This document shows, one piece after another, positions 9,615 to 20,006 of a DNA stretch of 20,488 nt. Location: contig JAHBMJ010000304.1 in the NCBI GenBank assembly GCA_018398765.1, positions 25,001-45,488 on the forward strand. The letters run 5' to 3'. The stretch comes from Chromera velia. Taxonomy: Eukaryota; Sar; Chromeraceae. The notes beneath the pieces were generated by a model that was not told the origin of the DNA, ran no database searches, and saw only the letters and a list, made by a program, of their open reading frames with translations. Both the position numbers and the translations under genes were made by a program. Every line of letters starts with the position of its first letter. The first letter of the stretch is position 1.

Positions 9615-12433
9615 TCAACCGGACTCTGAAGGGGCTGATGCGGTTAGTACTGGCCGAATCAGAGACAAAAGCGTTGCAGGGCAATCTTGCAGACAGGCTG
9701 GAGTGTCTGTCTCACCCTCACTTTCCAACCACATCTCCCTCACACACTTTGTGTCTGCCCCTCCCTGAACTAGAATCTTTGCAGCCTCCCACTGTCTCGT
9801 TTCGAACGCCAGTAAAAGGGGCGCATAGGGCTTGGTGGGATCCCGTTGGACCCTTCTCGTACGCGTGGCCACGTTCACATTGGCGCCGGCCTCAATTAGA
9901 GCCTTCAAACCCCCTGAATACTGCGCAGCGAGCGCTGCTCCAAGTGGAGACTCAAGCACTTCAGTGCAAAAACAAGTCTTGAACACCTTTGTGGGAGAGT
10001 TGACCACAGAGGCAGGCAGGCTGCGGAGAATCTTTTCGAGCTCAGGCCCTTGGCAAGAGGGGGTGCAGATGATGTTGTTCAGCCAGGGAGAAGCATGAGA
10101 TTCTCGCAGCCGTCCCTCCAGAAGATCAGGGCGAGCACCCATCTGCACACACGCAAGAGTTAAATGAGAAGAAGAATGAGGAATTCATAACTGTCCTGCG
10201 AGACTGTGACGGTATACCCACGCAATCCATCCAACCCCCTCACATCAACGTATACGCACAAGAGCTTGGACTACAGAAAGAAAACCACCCCAAATTGGAC
10301 GGATCATTGAAAGGTCTGGGAAATATTTGATTCCCAGTCACCCCTGACGCACGCACCTGAATGAGGGCCGTGACGACACGCCACCAGACCCTCCTTCCCC
10401 ACTCCCAATCAGAGAAGGCATACTGATGCAGCGCAAACTCGAGCGGAAGCGAGGAGGCTGAAGGGCGAGCCCGCGTGTAAGGGTCTAGGACTTGAATGCC
10501 CACTTCTTCATTCGGATCGGATCGGCACCCTTTTCCAGGAGGAACTCAATCAGACTTTGTACTTCTGCCATGTCGTTTATGACGTTAGAAGCTTCTCGAG
10601 TTCTAGTTCTAGCCCGAAGCATGAGCTGCCTCTGAAGACAGTTTATTCCCAGAGCCAGGGGGGGTACACGTCTCTTTGTGTTGCACTGCTGTCTACGGTC
10701 GACTGTGACCTCATTTGGGTCGGCTCCCCGTTCCAAAAGCAGCTTTGCGAGAGACCACCGCTCTGTCTTCATACAAAAAGCAAGCAGCCTCTGTAAATCT
10801 TCTCCACTCACGGAGACACCGTGGCGGAGGAGAAACTCCGCCTCCTCCGTCAACCGAAATTCAATGGCAAAAGAAAGGGGTGTGTACTTCCCGTCCCGAA
10901 TGGGGGATTTGAAGTCTGCTTTCGCTCTCGCGAGTCCTTCCAAGACCTTCATCTGGAGCTCTGTCTCCCGTTCATACAGCAGCAATCGTGCTGAGGCAAC
11001 CAGATAAGCCTCCACTGCCAACACACGCGAACCGGTTACACCCCCACATGCATGGGCCTCATTCGGGTCAGTCCCCCTGCTCAACAGTTTCTCTGCCATC
11101 GACCACCTCCTATACTGCATGCAGACAGCAAGGGCCACAGGCGAACAAATCTCTCCTACTCGCTTCGGAGAGACCCCTGTCTCCAAGAGGAAATCGAAGA
11201 CTGACTCTGCATTCACCATGCAAGCCTCATAGAGAGCGCTACTCGCCGACAGGTCTGCCCCCCCCTCCGCTAGAGCCTTCAATACGGCGATACAACGCTC
11301 CTGGGTTTCCCTGTGCGACCGCCCAAAGGTGTAAGTAGGGCCTGGCGTCATCGCAAATGCAATCAATCTCGCCCCCTCCTCCCGACCGAGCGCAGCCTCA
11401 CGAGCAGCGAGCAACTCGACCACTGCCTCGACTTGGAGCAGGAAACACGCGAGGGAAAGGCTGCACATCTCTGTTTGAAGTCCCGCGACCGGAATGGAGC
11501 TCTGCCACTCGAGGCACTGAGTGTTGGATTTGGATGCGACTGCTACTATGCGTTGGAGAAGCCGGAACTTCTGGGCGTACCACTCATCCTCTGTGAGAGA
11601 CAGGGCGCCGGGGGAACCCCTGACAGAAAGGAGGAGAGAATGGAGAGGGGTCTTGCCGGGACAGAACAAAGTGATCTGCCAGTGACGGCGGTGGGACAAC
11701 TGCAGATAAGAGTCATATTTTTGGGCTCCTCCCTCGGAGTCCCCTCCCGCAAGCCACTCTGAGGCCCACTCACAGACATCTGTCCGTGCCCCTGCTTCCA
11801 GCAGAAACTCTGCGCATTCGAAATTGTGCGCATCAATAAACAGGATCAGAAGGGGCTTCCAGTACTTCAACCTCCCGTAAATCTCCCCCACTGAGTCATT
11901 ATCGTCTGAATCATCCTGCCAACCATTCCAGGGTTCCCCCCACTCCCCCGAAACCCACTTGTCCTCTACCTCAAACCATGAATCAAGGTGAAGTTCACCC
12001 TGTTCAATGAGAACCTTCAAGGTCTCTCTGTCCAGCTGTTTCACAAGGGCTGCAGAAAACAGCTGAAACGGATAGAACGAGGACGAGTGCGAAAGGGCAA
12101 CAGCGCACTGCAATGCTTTCTTCTCGCATGCTCGTCTGAGAAGAGCGGGGAAGCGGCGATGGAGGTCTAATGTGTCGATCTCCTGAAGCTGTTTGAGGGT
12201 CGTCACATCGTCTCTGTCGATGCAGTCATGCACCAAAGAGCGCAATTCAGAACGCCCACAGACGGAAATCTGAGATTGGGGGGACAAAACATCCTTGAGG
12301 TACTCTTTCTGTCTCAGTCTCCGCTGTCGTCTCGAGAGAGAGACGACAGCTTCTAGAAGAGACGGACACCCAACACCCCAGTAGCTCCCACTTTATGCTG
12401 AACGTCGGAAGCGGCGTCCGATGTGCTGGACAT
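9615..12433 (-). CDS. Ankyrin-repeat protein, frame broken by a 5-bp duplication
   Basis: Model on the minus strand: exon 1 12433-12392 (MSSTSDAASDVQHK, tentative), exon 2 12323-10357, exon 3 10142-9618, stop TGA 9617-9615. Exon 2 is open upstream of 12287 but has no early in-frame ATG, hence the proposed 68-nt first intron; the alternative donor is 12403. The second intron, 10356-10143, has donor gtgcgtg and acceptor tgtgcag, phase 0. Divergent ankyrin units recur with the cores LLEAGARTDV, LLSRGTDPNEAH, LLERGADPNEV, LLEKGADP, LIQMGARPD, LIEAGANVNVA and LVQGGADTK. Ankyrin repeats are protein-binding scaffolds; the partner and process are unknown. GGATC is tandemly doubled at 10514-10523, so the frame runs into TAG at 10485 after about 626 residues. 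With one copy the frame continues as GADPNEEVGIQVLDPYTR to exon 3, about 843 residues in all. No other domain was recognised. Confidence 0.85.
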
Positions 12434-13109
12434 CTTGCCCCTCCGAGGTTCTTTGTGGCTCAAGGAAAATCAGTCAGAACCGATCCTTCCCTGCTGAGAG
12501 TCAAAAATAGGGTGCCGCAATTGCACAAAACAATAGGGACCCGAGAAAAATGATTGAGCCGTCTCCGATTTGCACGAGACAAAAATGCAAGTGAAAGCAA
12601 GGCTATGGAGACACCACAGAAGCAACCCATGAGGACATCAGGGCCCACTGAACACACTCAAACTGCTTCACACACGCTCTTCGCCGGTACGTGTTCGCAC
12701 TGTTCCACCCTTCCGGATTTCTACCTTCGGCGACTTTTGTGGATTGGAGACGGCACGTCTCGCATGGGTCGGACATTGGGTCCTCCGAGGCCCGGCCCGA
12801 AGTCCCCTATATGTAGCTCTCAACATATTGCTGCGGGGGCATCACACTGCGTGCGTCATTTTTTGAATCGGGGCACTGTGTTTAAAGTAGTTTAAAGAAA
12901 GAGGTGTGATGAGTTGATCGATGCAAGAGAGGGAAGAGGATAGCCTTTTCCAAGGAAAGAACTGAAGTGTCGCGAAGGTTCTGCCCTGCCTCTCCTCTGT
13001 CCCTTTTCTCTCTCTTTTGTTTGTTCATTTGGTCGTGAAGCTACTATTGATAAGCTGTATTAAAGTGGTCAAAGTCGCTTTTGTTTTATATAGCCGCTGG
13101 TAGTTTAGA

Positions 13110-14325
13110 GACGGAACTAGACAGAACTTATCGACAAACTAGGCTAGATCCGCTTCCCCTATATGGGGACGCGACATGCATGACAAAACTAGATAAAACC
13201 CTCAATCATCATTTTTTGTGCATACCGGCAGTGACCTATGTGATAATGGACCCTATTTCGCCTATATAAGGGGCTCTCAGATAGTAAAAAAATTAAAAAC
13301 ACTTTGTATAGCAAAATTAAGCCTATATATAGCATAGTTATGACTTTTTAAACACTTTTAAAGGTTTTTTACATGTTCTAGCTTGTTTAGAAGATTATAT
13401 ATTTGCCTTAAAAAAGCTTTAAAAAGGTTTCCCAACTATGGGGGCAACATATGCATCATGGAGGTAGCAATCATCATGAGATAAAAATATAGGCTAGCTA
13501 GGGGTATTTCCATGAAAACGCTGGCATCTATCAAACATTTGGCGCACAGAATTGTATGCCTAGATCTAGTGAGCCTTCGAAATTGCACGCTCAGCCCCCG
13601 CACTGACGCTAAGGCCCCGCCGCCACTCGCCGTCCCACCCGGCACCCCCACTTACCCCCTCAGATCTCTCTGTCTACCATACAATGCCCCGTTAAGCACA
13701 TTATCTGTTACCAGAAACCCCGCAATGCTAAGAGACATAAGCTGTGCATTGTCTCCGTCGTCTGCATTATTGTTTTCTATCTGTTGATCCTGTGCATTAC
13801 CAGTCTCAGGCACTGGCAATTTAAGGAACTCCCCCTGCGTTCCAGGGGACCTGCCCCCATCTATGTTGCACCTATAATTAGGAAGCCTTTTTAAAACTTT
13901 TTTAAAACAAACATATAAATTTCTAAACAAGCTAGAATGTGTAAAAAACCTTTAAAAGTGTTAGAAAAGTTATAACCTTTAAAAGTATATAGGCTTAATT
14001 TTACTATACAAAGTGTTTTTAATTTTTTTACTGTCTGAGAGCCCCAAATAGGGTCCATTATTACATAGGTCACTGCCGGGATGCATGAATCGGAGATTCA
14101 CATACGCGCTCTTCCACCATTCTTCGTGGTATGCATAACAAAACCCTCGATCATCATTCTTCCACCTCAACTCTTTGTAAGTGCCCCTCAGCTACGCTTT
14201 CCAGGCCATGCTAAAACTAATGATAAAGGGTTTTCTTATGTATGCCGGCGATGATGCCGCATCTCCATCGTATTCCTAGATATGAGGGATGGATCTAGCC
14301 TAGTTTATGACAAAGTTCCGTTTTT
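13110..14325. mobile_element. DNA element with long terminal inverted repeats
   Basis: The inner arm 13224-13452 reappears in reverse complement at about 13860-14080. Shared landmarks are CGGCAGTGACCTATGT, AATGGACCCTATTT, GGGGCTCTCAGA, TTAAAAACACTTTGTATAG and TTCTAGCTTGTTTAGAA. The outer part also matches: GACAAACTAGGCTAGATC at 13133-13150 against GATCTAGCCTAGTTTATGAC at 14292-14311. The right arm carries extra sequence near 14090-14200. The exact ends and target duplication could not be fixed; weak similarity continues to ATTGATAAGCT near 13047 and AGCTTATTGAT near 14371. About 410 bp separate the arms, too short for a full transposase, so the element is probably non-autonomous. Confidence 0.65.
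13656..13859 (-). other. Possible exon remnant inside the inverted-repeat element
   Basis: The unique centre of the 13.1-14.3 kb element has a minus-strand open frame rich in Q, N, D and G. It ends LYGRQRDLRG directly before a full GTAAGT donor at 13655-13650, and a possible acceptor (acatag) lies near 13860. The product resembles no family I recognise. It could be the 5' part of an element protein or a captured host exon, but composition alone could also give this frame by chance. Confidence 0.3.
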
Positions 14326-14861
14326 TCTAGCGTTTTCCTGTTAGTCTCGATTCTAGGTAATTCTAAGAGCAAGCTTATTGATTATTTTTACATATTTTTA
14401 ATGTGTAATTTACTAGGTAATTTATAACTCCTGGCCTTAACGATAAGATAGAAAATAATATAGAAGAACAAAAAGAAAAAATGATAGGCGACACAAAAGC
14501 TTGATAACATTTTAAAGTCGGCAGCCGTCTCCTGCTCAGAAGGAATCTCAACTTTTTCCGGAGAGAGATTGTGTTCGTTGAGTCGCGTTCCCTGCTGTAG
14601 GCTCACCATGATTTTTTCAGAAAGATTTTCAGACCCGTTAACGCGTCACCTCTCCTCTCTACCTCTCTTGATCCTGCATTCAGAGAGAAAACTTTTTCTT
14701 TCACTCTCACATTCTCTTTTACAACAGTGTCTTTTCAGTATATCTTTTCCTCCTTTCGACTCAGAATTTTCGTTTGCACCAAACACTTAATGTCTTTGTT
14801 TGGAGAAGTGCGTTCGAGTATGGAGCCCTGTAGAAAGGACCTCCCTGAACCTAAATACCAC

Positions 14862-15045
14862 TTGAAAGTTCAAGCCGCATTTTTGGATAAGCTTAAATGT
14901 CCATGCCGCAGGTACGGATCATTCACAGTGTCTTGAAAGCTAAAGCCGCATATCCGGACGGTGTCTTAAACGTCTACGCCACAGTTGTGGACGGTCTAGG
15001 ACGGTCTTTTGAAAAACAATGCCGCAGATAGAGATCATCTTGATT
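14862..15045. repeat. Degenerate tandem repeat around a GCCGCA core
   Basis: About five diverged units of roughly 30-40 bp share the layout CTTGAAAG..AA.GCCGCA..T..GGA. Cores occur near 14876, 14904, 14953, 14980 (as GCCACA) and 15022. The reading frame is not kept between units, so a protein repeat is unlikely. Confidence 0.5.
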
Positions 15046-15079
15046 ATATTTTTTCAAGTGACACTTAGGTTCAAGGAGG

Positions 15080-16294
15080 TTGCAGAAGGCATGCCCACTT
15101 CCTCCAGGTGCTTTCATGGAGGGACTTGAGGACTACTTCAATAACTTGGCCATTCACGCACACAACTGTCTGTCTCTTTTATTTCATTCTCGACTTGAGT
15201 CGAAGGAGAAGGCAGGTGTTTCTTGGGGTAGTAGAAAACGAAATCGTGGCAAAAATCGCCGCGAGAAGGGCCAGCCGCCAGCACAGCAGCCAGCGTCAAG
15301 CTCAGCGCCTGCCCTGTCCCCCACAGCTCCCCCTCTACCTTCCCTTTCCTCACCAATATTGCCGTCTCCACCTACGGAAACACCTCTTTGCCCCTCTACC
15401 GATCAGACTGCTGTTTTACCGAAAAAAACGACTGCCTCTAACGTTCCTGCTTTGCCTAGGCCTCTGCAATCCGACCCACGTAATGCAAATCTAGATCGCA
15501 CCGTCCGGAAGACTATACTAGTTGCCCTAAGGCTTTCTTAGCCTGCCGTGCCGAAGGCCGAGAGGTGAAAACAGAAGAAAGAGCGTCGTGCTACCACTGT
15601 GGCTGCCTGCTTTAAAGAGCGAAACTCATCGGCTTCTGCACTCACCACCCCTGATCCCATTTGTCCCTCCAGCAACCTCATATCCTGCTCTTCAGAAATC
15701 ATACCTACGCGTTCGAAGCCTCAGAGTCCTGACCCGCCGAAGACCTCAGAGCTGAATCAGATCCCAATCATCATTAAATGGTTCGAATCCGCTCCAAACT
15801 GATCCTATGTCCACTCACACTCAATCCCTAACTGAAGTTTGAAGTCATTCGGCATCCTAAAACCCAAGAAGAGATAGAGATAGATAGAGGTCTGTAGTTT
15901 GATCTATGGTAACCCCAACCAACCTACTCTTCATCGCGAGTACGTCGATCGACGTCGACCCTACCACACTGCCTCCCACTCTGTTGCCGTCCGTCTATTG
16001 GGCACTGACTGAGCACAGTCAGGCTCAGCCCGCTCCAGCGCCACACACATTACCAGCTGTCCCTACCCCTGATTCGGAGCCTCGCAAGGGGAGGTGCTTG
16101 CAAATCCCTCTTTTCTAGGTGGTTTTGAGTGCACTTGTTGCAGGAGAAAAGAAAAAAAAAAGAAGAAGAAAAAAGGTATCTGTGTTGTGTGCCGCCTGAG
16201 TGCGGCCCACATGAATAGCACAGCGGCTACGGTATGTCCGATACCAAGCATACGGGGGCTACGACAATTATTCCATCCACCGCATCCACACTAA
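15080..16294 (+). other. Possible decayed coding region, Pro/Ser-rich, Cys-bearing fragments
   Basis: A plus-strand frame at 15080-15541 (153 codons) has a basic patch, SRKRNRGKNRREKG, then a Pro/Ser/Ala-rich stretch. Beyond its stop, other frames give CYHCGCLL near 15590 and a CxCC...CxxC pair around a nine-residue KEKKKKKKK run near 16124-16190. Nucleic-acid-binding tails of retroelement proteins can look like this, but no reverse transcriptase, protease or integrase motif was found. It could equally be chance frames in C-rich sequence. I do not recognise a gene. Confidence 0.25.
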
Positions 16295-17041
16295 TTATTC
16301 TGGCTCAGCACAGCTCTCTCTGTCACTGTTCTGCCCAGATGACTGATGGAATGAAACCTATTCTCTAGATTAACATACTTCACATGACTGGATCTGAATC
16401 TGTTTGTCCTCTGTTATGCTAATACATAGGCTAGCACACGTCATCTTCTTTTCTTGGCAAAGACTACCATCTTTTAGAAGACTCTGAGGAAGACTTTCAT
16501 CAAGGAAGGATACAACTGATTTATTCTTTTTCCAATCAAGCTTCTTCTTCCTCTTTCTTCAGCCAAAAGCCTCCAAGTTTTTTTCATATTTTCTTTTTTT
16601 ATAAAATTAAACTGCCTACTGCAGCCTACATGAATAACCTTTTTATATAATTTTCTTTAAGTTATATGCCATACCGAATCTGAATAATCAAAACTGTTCC
16701 AACATCAAATGTTTTAATTATTAATCAAATCACATTGCCAAGAGAGACAAAAGTTGCGTCGACAAAAAAACAACTCTTTGTATACAGTAGGTAAGGATGG
16801 CTATCGTATCAATATCGATCGATATTGATAAACATCGTATCGTATCGATATCGTTTGACCTCTAAAAAAGGCTATATCGTCAATATTTCCGATATTGACA
16901 TAAAATTTTGAGCGTACGAGCCCAAAACCCAGTGCAAACAGTACTATTTAACATTTCCTAATCCTATAAATTTTAAGAGATTTTTTGGAAACGTAAAATT
17001 TATTAAGCAACTAGTAAAAAATTGTGTAGAGCTTCAAACTA

Positions 17042-17064
17042 TAAGGGGGGCTTCGCCCCCCTTA
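17042..17064. repeat. Perfect 10-bp stem, 3-nt loop hairpin
   Basis: TAAGGGGGGC, loop TTC, then GCCCCCCTTA. It stands alone as a GC-rich island in AT-rich sequence inside the hAT-like element. No T-run follows that would suggest a Pol III terminator. Confidence 0.8.
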
Positions 17065-18540
17065 CCCCCCTAAATTAAATATTTTGTCAACACACTGGAA
17101 CACACATGTATAAAGTATATTTCAGATTGAAACACCATAAAGCTAGCCACAAAACAACAATAATTGAGAAGCTTTTGTGATATTCTGTCCCCCAGGGCCT
17201 GAGACCTCTCAATCCACTGCGCAATCACTGCATGCCAAGTGCACTCAATCCATAGTGAACTTGGACATATGTCTATACCACTCCTTATGTCTCTTTTTCA
17301 GAGCTGCCAAAGCAGCATCTGATGCAGCACTCCGCTTTTTTGAATTTACATTAATACCGTACAGTAGTCAAGCACACGAGTATGTAGATCGACCTTCAAT
17401 TGTATTTCAGTCACGCAGGCAAGCACATCGACTGTTACGATTCAGTCACGCAGGCATCTCTAAGTCAGAGTCTATCGAAGTCCATAAAAATCAACCAATA
17501 TGCAAAACGGCCTGCCGAGACTTCAAGGCTGCAACAAATTGGTAGAATACATCCATGGTAATACACTTCTTAGCTTTCTAGACTTTGGGGAAAGCCTCTC
17601 CTTCCTCTACGGAGCGAGCACAAGTAACAAACTGACCGGTCATTCCAGGGAGCTAGGGCAAATCCACTTATAAAAAAACCAAACAGCACTGCTTGTGGTT
17701 TTAAGGACCAAGACAAATACATTGGAATACAAAGGTTTCAAAAAGGAAACAGAGAAACGGTCTTGGTGTGTATTTTGTAATTGACAGGGTGTGAAGCAGT
17801 GTGAAGACTGAACCGTTGCTATATGGAAGGTCAACATTGAAAATCAAACAGTAAGCCGGCGCCAAGCAGCAAGCTTTTGTAAAAGATGATGTCATCAGAA
17901 GTGGATGTTATTGACCAAATACTAATGGTGAAGTGGCAAGCTTCAATGACAGAGTATGGATGTCACTAAATGACCATAACCTCACTTGTGACTGACCTTT
18001 CTAAATCTTAGTTCGCCCATATTGATATCTTGGTCGATCGAGGCACCAAGATGGTACGATGGTGTTCCCACCAATGATTAGAATGGGAGTACTGCATTGC
18101 TTCTCCACACCATTTTCTTTGGAGGGAGGGACAACGACCTGATATATTCCATGTTGGCCTGACCTTTGAAAATATATAGAGCCAAACGTCAGACCTTGTC
18201 ATGTTTTCAAGAGAGAAAGATTGCTTCGCACAGGCAGACCAATTCTACTCGATAAAGTTTGAAACTATCAGCATATGTTTATGACATCAAATTGAATACA
18301 AACAGGACAGAAAGTCGCACGAGAGACGTTGGGCTGGAACGTTTGGAGGCAGTAATGAACCGCTGGCCATTTTTTAATTGCTCCATCGCCTCGGGGGGTA
18401 GCTCAGCTCTACTGAGATCAGCCAAAAGGCCCTGAAATCGCATGCACTCGCATAACGCATTTTTTCATTTTGGGGGGGGGGGATCGGTTTTATCTCTGTC
18501 TGTCATGGTTGATCGGACCCGGGTGTCGCCCAAGTTCTAA

Positions 18541-18660
18541 AATATGCCCCTCAAGCAACTCGCACAGAGCTGCGATCGCATATATATCCCTCAATTACTT
18601 TGCGCACGCGTGCATACCCCTCAAGTGACTCGTATGGAGTTACACATATATACGATACGC
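18541..18660. repeat. Degenerate tandem units with ATACCCCTCAAG
   Basis: Three diverged units start near 18543, 18584 and 18612. Each has an AT(A/G)(T/C)CCCTCAA core, followed in two of them by an ACTCG...GAG(T/C)T(A/G)C block and ATATATA-rich spacer. They lie within the hAT-like element. Confidence 0.45.
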
Positions 18661-19130
18661 GCGCGGTCCCGAAAAGCATACTTTGCGCGCGTTGCCGTGG
18701 CCCCCGTCTCATGCATGGCAGCATATACAAGACATGCCGAAGCCCCCGATGGTGTGTATCAATCAAGTATTAGCCAACTCCCTATAAATAGCCCCCCGAG
18801 GCACTCACCCAACTGGTTAGGTAAATCCCGTGTATGCATGTGTGCATGCATTAATTCTTTTATGGCCGCCCAAAGCCAGTTAGAGATACAAAGATCCTAT
18901 GCATGCAGCAGCGGGCTCAACGCAGGCCGTTACGTGGGCCTGCATGCGTAGCATGGACCGCCTTGCACGTGCTAAGACCTAGGCATCTCTAAAAAATAGG
19001 AGACCCCGAGATGGACATCGATATCGAATCGATATTTCCTAGAAAGCAAACTGGCCGATATCCGATATTGATATTCGATATCGATACGATATTTTTTGAT
19101 ATGAATACGATAGTCATCCTTAGCGGTAGG

Positions 19131-19795
19131 CCACATATACTGCTGCGAGCTAGCAGCGCACTTTCTCTTTGCACAGCAATCGTGTTTCATATCAAGCAAT
19201 ACAATCTACCAAGTAGATAAAAACTTTTCAAAGTTGAATGATTCAGAAGTTTTTATTTTACGAGAAATTATTTTTAAGAAATAAAAACAGTCATATAAAA
19301 CATGCCCTTACATACTTCTGAAAAATTTTTAATTTTAAATAATTGAGTGGATCCTTTCACTATCTGAATACAGACCTTTACAAAGTGAATAATAATTTTT
19401 ATATCTATACCAACGTGATGAATTTTTTGAGCAAAAAAAAATCTTTATCGATATTATCAATCGATTGAAGTTCTAATCGATAGGACAGTCGACGATGGGG
19501 CAACGAAGAAAAAAGCTGTGCAGATTGATCACAGCGGTCAATCCTCAATCTTATCTACAATATTATATTAAACTCAGCCTTGTCTCCAAACAGTTCAACG
19601 ATTCCTGAACCAAATTCTTTCTTTTTCTTCTTTATGCCACGCATATTTCCTCCTACACATCCAACCCCAGTGAGGAATTCAGGATGCAAGAGGAAAGCTG
19701 TGTGCGGTACAGGTGCGTGCACTAGATCATACAAGCCCTCAACTCATTCCAGCAACAGTCTGACTCACTCCCCCCATTTCTCTGTCTCTGTCTGT
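19131..19795. other. AT-rich gene-free stretch after the calpain stop
   Basis: No gene is visible. Sequence near 19445-19490 has ATCGATATTATCAATCGATT, recalling the subterminal palindromes of the adjacent hAT-like element. It may be a fragment of a related copy. No clear AATAAA signal was found just downstream of the calpain stop. Confidence 0.4.
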
Positions 19796-19971
19796 CTAGG
19801 CAGGAATTTTGATCCAGGACTTTGTCAGAGCTCTGTACAGATCCTTCCGCTCAATGAAGAACGTCCCGTCGCTGGGGGCCTTCACAAACCCGCAGGCATC
19901 CCGCACCTGCACGCACATTCGAATGTTGCATGACGTCACATGCGCATATCACACAGACACACAGGTACACA

Positions 19972-20006
<35 letters not shown>

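Larger units (their letters stand above)
16792..19122. mobile_element. hAT-like non-autonomous DNA transposon
   Basis: The left end TAAGGATGGCTATCGTAT (16792) matches the reverse complement of the right end, TAAGGATGACTATCGTAT (from 19122). Both ends carry subterminal runs of short palindromes such as ATCGATATC and TATCGATA over about 100 bp. The flanking octamers are ACAGTAGG (16784-16791) and GCGGTAGG (19123-19130), equal at 6 of 8 places, as for an aged 8-bp target-site duplication. Eight-bp duplications and this kind of subterminal repeat are typical of hAT elements. No frame inside exceeds about 135 codons and I recognise no transposase, so it appears non-autonomous or decayed. Confidence 0.65.

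Noticed and set aside
9449-9982. 177-codon plus-strand open frame
   Set aside because: It lies antisense to ankyrin exon 3, whose protein has clear repeat motifs; the plus frame has no recognisable feature.
10485-10523. A tiny intron instead of a frameshift in the ankyrin gene
   Set aside because: Only a 5-nt or about 19-nt removal would work, far below the other introns here; the exact tandem GGATC duplication explains the shift.
15776-15800. GGTTCGAATCC resembling a tRNA T-loop/B box
   Set aside because: The flanking five bases do not pair, and no D-arm, anticodon arm or acceptor stem is found upstream.
18393-18440. GGGGGGTAGCTCAGCT resembling a tRNA 5' end and A box
   Set aside because: No anticodon arm or B box follows at the right distance; at best a tRNA-like fragment.
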